This document shows positions 15,338-24,629 of a DNA stretch of 50,405 nucleotides, piece after piece (within the stretch, counting starts at the first letter, position 1; the number at the start of each line of letters is the position of its first letter). Where the stretch lies: positions 1 to 50,405 of the forward strand of contig NZ_JAELTU010000036.1 of the NCBI RefSeq assembly GCF_016429015.1. The letters run 5' to 3'. Source of the stretch: Rhizobium sp. ASV20. Lineage in GTDB: Bacteria; Pseudomonadota; Alphaproteobacteria; Rhizobiales; Rhizobiaceae. The notes beneath the pieces were generated by a model. The model was not told where the DNA came from, searched no databases, and worked only from the letters and a program-made list of their open reading frames with translations. Position numbers and translations under genes: made by a program.

Positions 15338-16947
15338 CACGAACCTCCCGCCTGGCTCGACACGACCGCTGCCTTGCGGACCGCATCGACATAGATGCCG
15401 GGATCGCTGAGCGTGCGAATCGTCGTCTCCATATATTGCATGACGGGACCTGCCCAGATGGTCAGCGCCAGCGTCAGGGCAAGCAGACCCATGACCGGCA
15501 GGATCTCAATCACCAGCACGCGCGGAACCGTACCCTCAAGCGAGCTCCAGAATGTGCGGATGCCGGCGCGCGTCATGGAAATCAGCGCAGCGATGCCAGA
15601 GAGGATCACCAGCAGGATCAGCGCCCAGACGGCAGCACTCGGCGGCACACCAATCGCACCTGTGCCCATCATGGCCGAGAGCATGGCAAATTTGGCAACG
15701 AAACCGGAAAGCGGAGGCAGACCTGCCAGCAGGATCGCGCAAGCGCCAAAGCAGATGCCGAGCATGGCCATGGTGCCCGGCATGGTTACACCTTCGCCCT
15801 CCTCCGGCTCCTTCTCCTCGGCATCACCATAAGCTTCCATGGTGACGGCAAGGACGCTGGCGCCCGCATCCTGTCCGCGCTCAACGAGCTCGATCAGCAT
15901 GAAGAAGGCGCTGATCGTGAGCGTCGAGCTGACGAGATACATCAATGCCCCGGCCGAGATGGAGCCATCGTTGATGCCGATCACCATCAACAGAGTTCCG
16001 GACGAGACCAGCACGGAAAAACCGGCCAATCGGCCGAGTGCCTGCGATGCCAGCACCCCGATGATGCCAAAGATCAATGTCGCCATGCCGCCGTAGAGGA
16101 GCATGGTCGAGCCGAATCCCGCCGAAGGACCTTGGGCGAAGAGAAGCATGGTCAGTCGCAGGATGACATAGATGCCGAGCTTGCTCAGAATGGCGAATAT
16201 ACCCGCGACGGGTGCGGATGCCGCACTATAAGCCGTCGGCAGCCAGAAGCAGAGCGGCCACATGCCGGCCTTGATCAGGAAGGCGATGCCGAGCACGCCG
16301 GCGCCTGCCTGCATGAGCATGCGGCGGTCAGCGGACATTTCGGGAATGCGCACGGCAAGGTCCGCCATGTTGAGCGTTCCCGCAGTTCCATAGATGAGGC
16401 TCACTCCGATGAGAAAGAGCAGCGCCGCCGCGAGATTGACGGCGATGTAATGCAGCCCTGCCTTGACGCGAAGCGGCCCCGAACCATGCAGCAGCAGGCC
16501 GTAGGAAGCCGCCAGCATCACTTCGAAGAAGACGAAGAGATTGAAGAGATCGCCGGTCAGAAACGCGCCATTGACGCCCATGAGCAGCAATTGGAACATC
16601 GTATGGAAATGGGCGCCGACCGCATGCCAGCGCGCAAGCGAGAAGATCAATGCGGCAACAGCGACAATCGACGTCAGCAGAAGCATGAGCGCCGAAAGAC
16701 TATCGAGCACCAATACGATGCCGAAAGGCGCGCTCCAGTTTCCGAGAAGATAGGCCTGTTCCCGGCCCGCCGATCCGCTCTCGGTGCGAAACAGCGTCAA
16801 TGCAATGGCAACCAGCAAGAGCGTTGCCGCCAAACTGACGAGTGCCTTCAACGTGCGGGCGCGCTCATCGATGAACAGAAGAACGGCACCGGCGACCAGC
16901 GGCAGCAAGATGGGAGCGATGATGAGGTGATGCGACCAGCCTGTCAT
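15337..16947 (-). CDS. phaD: Monovalent cation/H+ antiporter subunit D
   Basis: A 536-residue polytopic subunit of the proton-translocating NADH dehydrogenase ND2/4/5 family (Proton_antipo_M). Conserved segments include LLMGVNGAFLTGDLFNLFVF with the functional acidic region FFEVMLAASYGLLLHG, then FLIKAGMWPLCFWLPTAYSA with the key membrane lysine, and LPPLSGFVAKFAML. Start ATG 16947 (MTGWSHHLIIAP) overlaps the phaC stop (ATGA). An acidic loop near residues 405-420 (DAEEKEPEEGEG) is a local feature. Proposed to carry proton flow with subunit A. Confidence 0.95.
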   Translation of the reverse strand: MTGWSHHLIIAPILLPLVAGAVLLFIDERARTLKALVSLAATLLLVAIALTLFRTESGSAGREQAYLLGNWSAPFGIVLVLDSLSALMLLLTSIVAVAALIFSLARWHAVGAHFHTMFQLLLMGVNGAFLTGDLFNLFVFFEVMLAASYGLLLHGSGPLRVKAGLHYIAVNLAAALLFLIGVSLIYGTAGTLNMADLAVRIPEMSADRRMLMQAGAGVLGIAFLIKAGMWPLCFWLPTAYSAASAPVAGIFAILSKLGIYVILRLTMLLFAQGPSAGFGSTMLLYGGMATLIFGIIGVLASQALGRLAGFSVLVSSGTLLMVIGINDGSISAGALMYLVSSTLTISAFFMLIELVERGQDAGASVLAVTMEAYGDAEEKEPEEGEGVTMPGTMAMLGICFGACAILLAGLPPLSGFVAKFAMLSAMMGTGAIGVPPSAAVWALILLVILSGIAALISMTRAGIRTFWSSLEGTVPRVLVIEILPVMGLLALTLALTIWAGPVMQYMETTIRTLSDPGIYVDAVRKAAVVSSQAGGS

Positions 16948-17282
16948 TTGCGGTCGCTCCTTCCGTCGACGTGGTCCGTGCCGGTCAAGCCGCGCGAGGC
17001 CAGCAGCACGACAAGGAAGAGGGCGGTGGTCGCAAAGCCAATGACGATCGCCGTCAATACCAGCGCCTGCGGCACGGGATCGGCCAGCGTCGAGGTCGGC
17101 ACGCTGCTCGACAGCAGCGGCGGCATGTTCGTCTTCACGCCGCCAACGCCGAAGATGAAGAGATTGACCGCGTAAGACAGCAACGAAAGGCCGATAATGA
17201 CCTGATAGGTGCGCGGACGCAGGATGAGCCAGACACCGCAGGCGGTCATTACGCCGATAGCAACGGACAAGATGAGTTCCAT
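16944..17282 (-). CDS. phaC: Monovalent cation/H+ antiporter subunit C
   Basis: A 112-residue subunit C, an NuoK homologue with three membrane helices. It shows MELILSVAIGVMTACGVWLI, GLSLLSYAVNLFIFGVGG and the conserved DPVPQALVLTAIVIGFATTA. Start ATG 17282 overlaps the phaAB stop by one base (TGATG). Coupled with phaD through an ATGA overlap. Confidence 0.94.
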   Translation of the reverse strand: MELILSVAIGVMTACGVWLILRPRTYQVIIGLSLLSYAVNLFIFGVGGVKTNMPPLLSSSVPTSTLADPVPQALVLTAIVIGFATTALFLVVLLASRGLTGTDHVDGRSDRK

Positions 17283-20170
17283 CAATCCCCCTTTGCCTTT
17301 TCCGCCTCGATGGCGCGAAGGCGATTGATACGGATCGACTGGTGCGCAAGCGCGACGAGAATGAGAACCGTTGAGCCGACGACGAGCAGGAAGACGCCAA
17401 GGTCGAAGAGCAGCGCGCTCGCAGCCGGCACCTTTCCGATCAGCGGCACATCCAGATACTGGAAATGCGACGTGAGGAATGGATAGCCGAAGAACCAGGC
17501 ACCCGCACCTGTCGCAGTCGCGACAAGCAGGCCTGCCCCCATCCAGCGCAACGGCAGAATGCGTATGCGATCCTCCGCCCAGCGCGTGCCACCAGCCAGA
17601 TATTGCAGCAGGAAGGCGATGGACAGCGTCAGGCCCGCCGAAAAGCCGCCGCCGGGCAGGTCGTGCCCGCGCATGAAGATATAGACCGACAAGGTGATGA
17701 CGAAGGGGAACATCCATTGCATGATCACCGACGGGACGAGCAGATAGTCACGCACGGTATCTCCTGCGGAACGCTCCGGCCGCTCCTCATCGAATTGGTT
17801 CTGGATCTGCTGTTGCTCCGGCATTTCCATACTGTCGGGCGCCGGGCGGAAACGACGCAGGAGCGCATAGACGGTCAGCGCGACGACGCCGAGAACCGCG
17901 ATCTCCCCCAGAGTATCGAAGCCGCGGAAATCGACCAGAATGACATTGACGACATTCTGGCCACCGCCCTTGGAATAGGCATTCTCGAGGAAATAATTCG
18001 CAATGGCGTCGGGTGCCGGCATGGTCATGACGGCATAGGATATGAAGACCATGCCGATGCCGCAGGCAACGGCGAGCGCAAGGTCGCGAAAACGACGGAA
18101 ACGGGCGCGCAGCTCGACGGTATCATCGCCCCCTTCGGTCCTCTTCGGCAGCCAGCGCAAACCGAGCAGGATGAGAACCGTCGTGACGATCTCGACAAGA
18201 AGCTGCGTGATCGCGAGGTCCGGCGCAGACAGCCATACGAACGTCATGCAGACGATCAGACCGACACCGCCAAGCATGACGAGAGCTGCGAGCCGGTGAT
18301 ACTTCGCGAGAAACGCGGTGCCGATGGCAAGGCAGATACCGATCGCCCAAACCGAGGCGAAGACCGGATCGGCGCCCGAAAAGGCGAAATGGGGCGATTC
18401 AAAGCCGGACAGGTAGAGCGGGAGCAGGCCGGCCGCAAAACCGGTGACGACCACCCAGCGAAGCTGTGGCTGCAGGTTGCGCGTGCCAATCCGCTTTTCG
18501 GCATTCCTGGCCCAATTCCAGGAAACCTCGACGAGAACGCGCTCGAAGATGCGCTGGCCCTTCAGGCCACGGAACAGTGGCGGACCGTCCTCGCATCGCG
18601 ACAGATAATCCTTAAAGACGAAATAGAACACCGTTCCGCCGACGAGCGCGATAACGCTCATGACGAGTGGCAGATTGAGGCCATGCCAAAGCGAAAGGCT
18701 GTATTGCGGCGTGTCTGCGTGCAGGACACTGACGACGGCCGCCTGCAGGAAAGGAGCAACGGATATAGCCGGTACGATACCGACAATCAGACACACGATA
18801 ACAAGCAATTCGATCGGGAAGCGCATCCAGCGCGGCGGCTCGTGCGGCTTGGCGATCGGCAGATCTGTCGGCGCGGGGCCGAAGAAAACCGTCTGGATGA
18901 AGCGCAGCGAATAGGCAACGCTGAAGGCACTCGCCAGAGTAGCCACGTAGGGTAGGATCCGGTCGAGAATGGAATCCGCATGCGTCTCGATGGCTTCCGC
19001 GAAGAACATCTCCTTCGACAGGAAGCCGTTCAGCAGGGGAACGCCGGCCATCGCAGCGCTCGCAACGATCGCCAGCGCACCGGTGAATGGAAGGTATCGG
19101 AACAAGCCGCTCAAGCGGCGCATGTCGCGCGTGCCCGTCTCATGATCGATGATGCCGGCGGCCATGAACAGCGATGCCTTGAAGGTCGCATGGTTCAGCA
19201 TGTGGAAGATGGCAGCGACAGTCGCAAGCGGGCTGCCGAGGCTGAGCAGCGTCGTGATGAGGCCGAGGTGGCTGATCGTGGAATAGGCGAGCAGCCCTTT
19301 GAGGTCCTGCTGGAACATCGCAAAGTAGGCGCCGAGCAGCAGCGTGGTGATCCCTGCCGCCCCGACGATGTAGAACCACTCGTCCGTGCCGGCCAGAACC
19401 GGCCAGAACCGCGCCAGCAGGAACACACCGGCTTTCACCAACGTTGCGGAATGCAAGTAGGCCGAGACGGGCGTCGGAGCGGCCATGGCGTTCGGAAGCC
19501 AGAAATGGAAGGGGAACTGCGCGCTCTTCGTCAGCGCACCCAGCAGGATCAGCACGAGAGTCGGCGTATAGAGCGGGTGATTGCGGATGAGGTCACCAGA
19601 CGCCAGAATCTTGTCGAGATCATAGCTGCCGACGATGCGCCCGAGCAGGATCACGCCGATCAGCAGGCAGAAACCGCCGATGCCGGTGATCGTCAATGCC
19701 ATGCGCGCTCCATCACGAGCGGCGGCGCTGTTATGCCAGTAGCTGATCAGCAGGAAGGAGAAAATGCTCGTCAGCTCCCAGAATATCGAGAGCAGGATGA
19801 CATTGCCCGAAAGTACGATACCGAGCATCGCTCCCATGAAGGCAAGCAGGAACGAGAAGAAGCGAGGAACAGGATCCTCTTCCGACATATAATATCGGGC
19901 ATAAACGATCACGAGGAAGCCGATGGCCGTGATGACGACGGAGAAGAGCCAGGAAAAGCCATCCATCCGCAGGCTGAAATCAAGTCCAAGTTGCGGCAAC
20001 CACTCTATACTGTAACGGATCACGCCTCCGTCAGCGATCGCCGGGTACGAACTGATTGAGATCAACAGCGCAAGAAAGGTTACGGAGCCGGCGATCCAGG
20101 CCGGCGTGCGGCGCGACTGCGTGCGCAGCAGGCATACCGAGAGAAGACTTCCGATAAACGGCAGAGCCAA
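17282..20170 (-). CDS. phaAB: Monovalent cation/H+ antiporter subunit A fused to subunit B
   Basis: A 962-residue fused A-B subunit. The first about 650 residues are the NuoL-like MnhA part with FFSFLLAFMGAMLGIVLSGN, then FWELTSIFSFLLISYW, FPFHFWLPNAMAAPTPVSAY and HLGLITTLLSLG. After it come the MnhB-like C-terminal domains: IQLLVEIVTTVLILLGLRWL-type sequence, DFRGFDTLGEIAVLG, LPGGGFSAGLTLSIAFLLQY and a final helix. This A-B fusion is typical of Pha systems of rhizobia. The start is unclear: no ATG or GTG occurs in frame before the stop upstream; TTG 20170 gives MALPFIGSLL, and an upstream in-frame ATA at 20203 would give a more complete first helix. First gene of the operon. Confidence 0.93.
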   Translation of the reverse strand: MALPFIGSLLSVCLLRTQSRRTPAWIAGSVTFLALLISISSYPAIADGGVIRYSIEWLPQLGLDFSLRMDGFSWLFSVVITAIGFLVIVYARYYMSEEDPVPRFFSFLLAFMGAMLGIVLSGNVILLSIFWELTSIFSFLLISYWHNSAAARDGARMALTITGIGGFCLLIGVILLGRIVGSYDLDKILASGDLIRNHPLYTPTLVLILLGALTKSAQFPFHFWLPNAMAAPTPVSAYLHSATLVKAGVFLLARFWPVLAGTDEWFYIVGAAGITTLLLGAYFAMFQQDLKGLLAYSTISHLGLITTLLSLGSPLATVAAIFHMLNHATFKASLFMAAGIIDHETGTRDMRRLSGLFRYLPFTGALAIVASAAMAGVPLLNGFLSKEMFFAEAIETHADSILDRILPYVATLASAFSVAYSLRFIQTVFFGPAPTDLPIAKPHEPPRWMRFPIELLVIVCLIVGIVPAISVAPFLQAAVVSVLHADTPQYSLSLWHGLNLPLVMSVIALVGGTVFYFVFKDYLSRCEDGPPLFRGLKGQRIFERVLVEVSWNWARNAEKRIGTRNLQPQLRWVVVTGFAAGLLPLYLSGFESPHFAFSGADPVFASVWAIGICLAIGTAFLAKYHRLAALVMLGGVGLIVCMTFVWLSAPDLAITQLLVEIVTTVLILLGLRWLPKRTEGGDDTVELRARFRRFRDLALAVACGIGMVFISYAVMTMPAPDAIANYFLENAYSKGGGQNVVNVILVDFRGFDTLGEIAVLGVVALTVYALLRRFRPAPDSMEMPEQQQIQNQFDEERPERSAGDTVRDYLLVPSVIMQWMFPFVITLSVYIFMRGHDLPGGGFSAGLTLSIAFLLQYLAGGTRWAEDRIRILPLRWMGAGLLVATATGAGAWFFGYPFLTSHFQYLDVPLIGKVPAASALLFDLGVFLLVVGSTVLILVALAHQSIRINRLRAIEAEKAKGD

Positions 20171-20297
20171 AAGTGCTAGAATGAGAATGGGCCCGCTGGT
20201 TATCCCAAAACGTTGTTCCTTCGTTCGGCCGGATCACCTCAGCCGCCACAGCGGCAAACACCTCTAGCAAACCGGCCTAATATGTCCTATATGATAG

Positions 20298-20311
20298 ATA
20301 TTGACCAATAT
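20298..20311. promoter_or_regulatory. Perfect inverted repeat upstream of the XRE gene
   Basis: ATATTG-AC-CAATAT is a perfect six-base inverted repeat with a two-base centre, 30 bases before the XRE-type gene and in the divergent region shared with phaAB. XRE regulators bind short dyads like this and often repress themselves. Binding is inferred from position and symmetry only. Confidence 0.4.
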
Positions 20312-20341
20312 GGGCAGTTTGGCACTGCGCGTCAAGGTAAG

Positions 20342-20674
20342 ATGGCGATGATTTTAACACCAGCGCTCTGTCGAGCGGCCCGAGGCTTTCTCGACTGGAC
20401 CCAAATGGAGCTCGCCGACCGCTCCGGTGTGTCCCGCAGCACGATCCGCGACTATGAAGGCGATCGTCATAGCCTGCACCGGGCAACGGAGGCGCAACTG
20501 CGACTGGCCCTCGAAACCGGGGGAATCGTCTTCCTGCGCATCCACGGACACGAGATCGGAATCTGCCTGAAGACTCCTACCACAGATGCTCTCGTCCCGG
20601 CACATACGGAAAGCTGCGAAATCCTGTCTATGCTGGGCGACCATGCTCAGGCGACACGCAAGACCGGGCAATGA
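20342..20674 (+). CDS. XRE-family helix-turn-helix regulator
   Basis: A 110-residue DNA-binding protein. It opens with MILTPALCRAARGFLDWTQM (start ATG 20342, or ATG 20348), a form common for small rhizobial XRE regulators, and the helix-turn-helix runs about residues 18-40 (WTQMELADRSGVSRSTIRDY). The tail is short and without a known ligand domain. AAGG lies just upstream of the start. It is divergent from the pha operon with about 170 bases between them, so it might control itself or pha; neither is shown by the sequence. Confidence 0.85.
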   Translation: MAMILTPALCRAARGFLDWTQMELADRSGVSRSTIRDYEGDRHSLHRATEAQLRLALETGGIVFLRIHGHEIGICLKTPTTDALVPAHTESCEILSMLGDHAQATRKTGQ

Positions 20675-20868
20675 TGTTGGTCTTCGCGGCGCGATCATTG
20701 ACGCGTCCTCTGAAATGAGAGGCATCCGCAATCACCGTTCATGACTTCTGGCCCATCATCCCATCCGCGCCCGCTCGCGAGAAGGTGAACGGGAGAGCCT
20801 TCAAATCAGCCACATTTCGACCGATGACCGCCTCCGCGCCGTATCCCCCAGACGACCGGAGAGCCCCT

Positions 20869-21426
20869 ATGTCCGCCACCATCACCACCACAGCCGACAC
20901 GACAACCAGCCGATACCGACCATCACAGCGTATCCTGCATTGGCTCATGGCCATTGTCGTCATTTCGGCACTCATTATCGGTCTTTATTGCTCGCATCTG
21001 GTGCCGGGCGCACCGTTGCGCCGCGCTCTTCTCGACGTACACAAATCGCTTGGCATGACGGCGCTCGTCCTCATCGCTATCCGCCTACCGCTGCGGCTTT
21101 CGTTTGGTGAGCCTGCGTATCGGCCGCCGCTCGATACTCTCAACCACTACGCGGCTCGCAGCGCGCACATTTTGCTTTACGCACTGATGATCCTGATGCC
21201 GATTGCCGGCTATACGACGTCGGCGGCAGGCGGCCATGACCTTCCCTGGTTCGGCCTTTTCCAATGGCCGAACCTGTTGCCTCTCGACAAGGTGCTTGAG
21301 AGAACCGCCGCCGAAATCCACGAATATGGAGCCTACTGCCTATATGTGATTGTGAGCGTACATATCCTTGCGGCACTCTGGCATCACTTCCTTCGCCGCG
21401 ACGCGGTGCTCAAGCGTATGCTGTAA
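20869..21426 (+). CDS. Cytochrome b561 family protein
   Basis: A 185-residue di-haem membrane cytochrome b of the bacterial CybB type, moving electrons within the inner membrane (typically quinol to oxidant such as superoxide). Four hydrophobic helices are visible, with haem-ligand histidines in the expected places: RILHWLMA (H24), LLDVHKSLGM (H58), and two in the last helix region (SVHILAALWHHFLRRD). Start ATG 20869 (MSATITTTAD) has GGAGAG six bases upstream; a longer reading from 20785 lacks this. Ends convergent with the APH-like gene. Confidence 0.9.
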   Translation: MSATITTTADTTTSRYRPSQRILHWLMAIVVISALIIGLYCSHLVPGAPLRRALLDVHKSLGMTALVLIAIRLPLRLSFGEPAYRPPLDTLNHYAARSAHILLYALMILMPIAGYTTSAAGGHDLPWFGLFQWPNLLPLDKVLERTAAEIHEYGAYCLYVIVSVHILAALWHHFLRRDAVLKRML

Positions 21427-21437
21427 CGGCCGACGGA

Positions 21438-21466
21438 GCACTTCCGGGAAAGTGCGCGGCGGTTTT
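21438..21466 (+). terminator. Probable terminator after cytochrome b561
   Basis: Eleven bases after the cytochrome stop is a perfect six-base stem, GCACTT/AAGTGC (21438-21443 and 21450-21455) with a CCGGGA loop, followed a few bases later by a short run of four T. It lies in the convergent gap with the APH-like gene. The T-run is weak and offset, so termination strength is uncertain. Confidence 0.4.
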
Positions 21467-21565
21467 CCGGCCGGAGTGGAAAAAGGAAACACAGAGGGAA
21501 TTTGCTTCCGTTGGTCAAAGAAACGCAGAAGCGTTAAGGCGGGGAGCCGGCAAATCCGACGCCGG

Positions 21566-22450
21566 CTACCGCATACCGAGACGCGACAAGGTCAGGCGCG
21601 ACTGTTCGCATAGAGCCTCGTTCAGCCCACCGCGATAGTAGCTGAGGGCTATGACCGCGCCATAGAGCGCCCATCCCTCGGCTCGCAGCCAATCGGCATC
21701 ATCCACCTCGCAAGCCACACGAAAGCCGGCGCGAGCGGAGGGATCGACCCAGGACCACGCCGCCGCGTAATCGGCAGCGGGATCACCGATGGCGCAAAGA
21801 CCCCAGTCGATTACTCCGGTCAACCGGCCGTCCCGGGCTATCAGATTATCCGCCTTGAGATCGCCATGCAGCCATACAGGCGCTCCGCGATGCGCGGTAG
21901 CACAGGCTCGTTGCCATAGATTGCGTGCCGCAGGAGCGTCGATCTCGTCCGCCAGAATGTCGATGGCCGGCAAGGTAACCGGGGACAGAACCTCCAGGGC
22001 CACTCCACGGCGATGATTGAGATCTCCGGCAGGTGGCGCGTCCTTCGTGCCGATCTGATGCAGCGCCTTGAGAAACTCCGCCAACGCCAGCGCGGCGGCG
22101 GCTGGATCGGCGATATTTGCCGAAGAAGCGACCTCCCCCTCCATCCAGTCGAAAATGCCGAAATCGCATTTGAGGCCAAGCTCCGCGCTTCCACGGAAAC
22201 GCAATCTCGGCACATCGAGCGGCAGATCGGCAAAACAAGGCAACCAATCGAGCTCCTTTTCGATCAGTCGTACGGCGGTCTCGCGACGGGGGAGGCGCAA
22301 GAGTAGCCCTTCCCCTATGCGATAAATCGCATTGTCTGTTCCGGAGGAGGCCAGGCGCCGTATCGGAAGATCTGCCCATTGCGGCGTCTTCTCCAACAGC
22401 AGCTGCCGAACAAGGTCTTCTCCCGGCGCAATCTCATCGTGCATGCTCAC
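21566..22450 (-). CDS. Aminoglycoside phosphotransferase (APH)-family kinase
   Basis: A 294-residue kinase-fold protein of the APH family. The catalytic motif HGDLKADN is at residues 195-202 and the metal-binding IDWG at 214-217, followed by CAIGDPAADYAAAWSW, typical for this group. The N-terminal part has GTDNAIYRIGEGLLLRLPRR, the nucleotide-binding strand region. Chromosomal members of this family phosphorylate diverse small molecules; drug resistance should not be assumed. Start at ATG 22450, or at ATG 22444 two codons on. Single gene between convergent cytochrome b561 and the divergent cyclodeaminase-family gene. Confidence 0.88.
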   Translation of the reverse strand: MSMHDEIAPGEDLVRQLLLEKTPQWADLPIRRLASSGTDNAIYRIGEGLLLRLPRRETAVRLIEKELDWLPCFADLPLDVPRLRFRGSAELGLKCDFGIFDWMEGEVASSANIADPAAAALALAEFLKALHQIGTKDAPPAGDLNHRRGVALEVLSPVTLPAIDILADEIDAPAARNLWQRACATAHRGAPVWLHGDLKADNLIARDGRLTGVIDWGLCAIGDPAADYAAAWSWVDPSARAGFRVACEVDDADWLRAEGWALYGAVIALSYYRGGLNEALCEQSRLTLSRLGMR

Positions 22451-22643
22451 ACCCGTTGCTGTTCTCGCTGATGCTGGTCAGCATCAAATCAAGCTATCTG
22501 CGCGTTTACCGCTCTTTCATGACCCGCACCAGTGTTCGGAGTCACAGAGAACTTACATCCATTTTCCCATCACTTGGCCCACAGGGGTTGACCTTAACTG
22601 CACTTGAGGTTGCACCATGCCTCTGCACGGGAGGCTATCGACG

Positions 22644-23561
22644 ATGAAAATACTGCAGGATGTGGACTTGGATCGCATTGTAACGATGCCCTTCGCGATC
22701 GATGCCATGGAAACCGCTTTCCGAGCGAAAGCGGCAGGCAGCTTGGTTGCCCCACCTCGACATCATGTCTCGTTCTCCGATCATGGCGACCTCGTCTTTA
22801 CGATTGGCGGTGTGCTTGGCCAACAGGCCCTCGCCGGCTTTCGCGCCTATGAAACATTCGACGGAAAGGAGCACTCGCAAGTTGTCGCGGTCTGGTCCGC
22901 CGATAATGCGCAGCTGAAAGGCATTGTTCTGGGTGAACGATTGGGTCAAATCCGAACGGGAGCGATCGGCGGCCTCGCTATTCGTCACCTCAGCTCCCCC
23001 GATGCCAGAACCGTAGGCGTTCTGGGCAGCGGCCCCCATGCGCGAATGCAACTGCTTGCCGCCGTGGCCGCAAGGAACATATCGACCATTCGCATCTTCA
23101 GCCGCGACCGGCGAAACCGAATGGCCTTCGCCGAAAGCATGCAGCGCCAGTTGAACCTGGATGTGGAACCGGTTGACAGCGTCGCTCAGGCCGTCGCGGA
23201 TGCCGACATCGTCCTCTGCGCAACGAACAGCAATCTGCCGGTGATCCATGCGTCCGATCTGAAAGCTGGAGCGCATATCAATACCGTCGGTCCAAAAACG
23301 ATTTCCGGACACGAGATCAGTCTCGATATAGCGGATGTCGCCAGCGTGATCGTCACCGATTCGCTCGCTCAGACGTGCGCCTACCGTTCTGCCTTCTTTC
23401 TCGCTGGATCCGGCAGCGAGCATCGTATGCGCGAACTCGCCGATATTGTTGTCCAGGCGCTCCCTGGCCGGACATCGCCTCGGGACACGACATTGTTCTG
23501 CTCGGTTGGCTTGGCAGGAACTGAGGTCATACTCGCATCGGCCATTCTCGACATGCCCTGA
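22644..23561 (+). CDS. Ornithine cyclodeaminase / mu-crystallin family protein
   Basis: A 305-residue NAD(P)-binding protein of the OCD/mu-crystallin family, whose members include ornithine cyclodeaminase, archaeal-type alanine dehydrogenase and imine reductases. Conserved are GQIRTGAIGGLA (about residues 101-112), the Rossmann motif VGVLGSGPHARMQ (125-136) and late DTTLFCSVGLAGTEV. Start ATG 22644 (MKILQDVD) follows GGGAGG at nine bases; the earlier ATG at 22617 lacks this. The exact substrate cannot be assigned. Confidence 0.87.
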   Translation: MKILQDVDLDRIVTMPFAIDAMETAFRAKAAGSLVAPPRHHVSFSDHGDLVFTIGGVLGQQALAGFRAYETFDGKEHSQVVAVWSADNAQLKGIVLGERLGQIRTGAIGGLAIRHLSSPDARTVGVLGSGPHARMQLLAAVAARNISTIRIFSRDRRNRMAFAESMQRQLNLDVEPVDSVAQAVADADIVLCATNSNLPVIHASDLKAGAHINTVGPKTISGHEISLDIADVASVIVTDSLAQTCAYRSAFFLAGSGSEHRMRELADIVVQALPGRTSPRDTTLFCSVGLAGTEVILASAILDMP

Positions 23562-23591
23562 GCATGCAATCCTCTCCGGAATGGCACAATC

Positions 23592-23960
23592 TCACAGCGG
23601 CTCACCGACTTCTACAGCGTGGCCATCCGGATCGTAGAAGCGAAAGACGCGCTGCCCCCAATGCTGCCGTTCGACGGGATGGATAAGGACGACGTTCCCC
23701 GCAATTTTTTCGAAGGCCGCATCGATATCGTCATGTTCGAAATAAAGCAGTATATTTCGACGTCCATAGGGCTCCAACGTTTCGGTGGTTGCCTTCCAGA
23801 CCGTCTGTTCGAGCGATCTACCCTCATGAATCGCAAAGCCGCTTTCAAAGAGAACGAAGCTCCCGAAATCGCTGCGGATCTCAAGACCCATGATGTCACG
23901 ATAGAACGCCTTTGAGCGCTCGATATCCCTGACGAAAGGGATCGGATTCACGAAACGCAT
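23592..23960 (-). CDS. VOC-family (glyoxalase/bleomycin-resistance fold) protein
   Basis: A 122-residue single-domain VOC protein with the paired beta-alpha-beta-beta-beta layout. It shows NPIPFVRDIERSKAFYRDIM, GLEIRSDFGSFVLFESGFAI in the first half and RVFRFYDPDGHAVEVGEPL in the second, including the late glutamate usual for metal binding. Such proteins act as glyoxalases, dioxygenases or binding proteins; the function cannot be decided here. Convergent with the cyclodeaminase-family gene. Confidence 0.85.
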   Translation of the reverse strand: MRFVNPIPFVRDIERSKAFYRDIMGLEIRSDFGSFVLFESGFAIHEGRSLEQTVWKATTETLEPYGRRNILLYFEHDDIDAAFEKIAGNVVLIHPVERQHWGQRVFRFYDPDGHAVEVGEPL

Positions 23961-24122
23961 GCTTGCAACCTACCCGCAGACAACCACGGACCAAGATAAG
24001 GTGGCCCTCCAAATGACATCGGAAATACGTATTTCCGGTCGCCTCATCGTTTCGGGATGCTGGAACGATGTCAATTCTGGAAAGATCGCCCTCTTGGCTC
24101 GACCCATTTGGAGGACTGCCCG

Positions 24123-24629
24123 ATGACGAATGATGTACGCACCATGATCGTCATGGACGAAGGAAACTCGCGGTTCCAACTGAGGGCCGGCGCGTTGATC
24201 CGGTGCAACGACCACCTTCTCATTCATCGCGCCGTCGGAGACCCTTTCTGGGTTCTGCCTGGAGGTCGGGTGGAATTTCACGAAGCGGGCTCGGAAACGC
24301 TCGCGCGGGAAATCGAGGAGGAAATCGGCTGTGACGCAAGCATCGGGCCGCTGCGCTTCGTCATCGAGAATTTCTTCGAACTCGGCGGGCGAAGGGTTCA
24401 TGAAGTCGGCTTTTATTACGACGCGATGTTGTCGCGACCATTGCCATTTCATGAGACGGAGATCATCCATCGTGTAAAGGACGGAAATGTTGACCTCGAA
24501 TTTCGCTGGGCGCGGCCGACGCGGGCGGTCTTGGAACAACTCGATCTGAAACCTGCTCCTCTGCATGGTCTTGTCGAGGCTATGCCCGTCGACGTCCAAC
24601 ACGTCGTCCGCCGCGATGTCGCGGGATGA
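24123..24629 (+). CDS. Nudix hydrolase
   Basis: A 168-residue Nudix pyrophosphohydrolase. The Nudix box is complete: G48, E54, R62-E63, E66-E67 and G69 fit Gx5Ex7REx2EExG. It hydrolyses nucleoside diphosphates linked to another group; the substrate is not evident. Start ATG 24123 (MTNDVRTMIV) follows GGAGG at eight bases, so the longer reading from 24057 is rejected. Divergent from the VOC gene with about 160 bases between them. Confidence 0.92.
   Translation: MTNDVRTMIVMDEGNSRFQLRAGALIRCNDHLLIHRAVGDPFWVLPGGRVEFHEAGSETLAREIEEEIGCDASIGPLRFVIENFFELGGRRVHEVGFYYDAMLSRPLPFHETEIIHRVKDGNVDLEFRWARPTRAVLEQLDLKPAPLHGLVEAMPVDVQHVVRRDVAG

Noticed and set aside
15436..17175. 579-codon plus-strand open frame opposite phaD/phaC
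   Set aside because: Antisense shadow of membrane-protein genes, with extreme Gln/Arg/His/Asp content as expected for reverse frames of GC-rich DNA.
17465..18955. 496-codon plus-strand open frame opposite phaAB
   Set aside because: Same shadow pattern; the opposite strand is clearly the coding one by conserved motifs.
20213..20341. Longer N-terminus of the XRE regulator from 20213
   Set aside because: Would cover the divergent promoter region and a dyad; the usual family start is at MILTPA.
21566..22450. Antibiotic resistance gene (aminoglycoside phosphotransferase)
   Set aside because: The APH fold is clear, but family members have many substrates and nothing around it (no mobile element, no cassette) suggests resistance.
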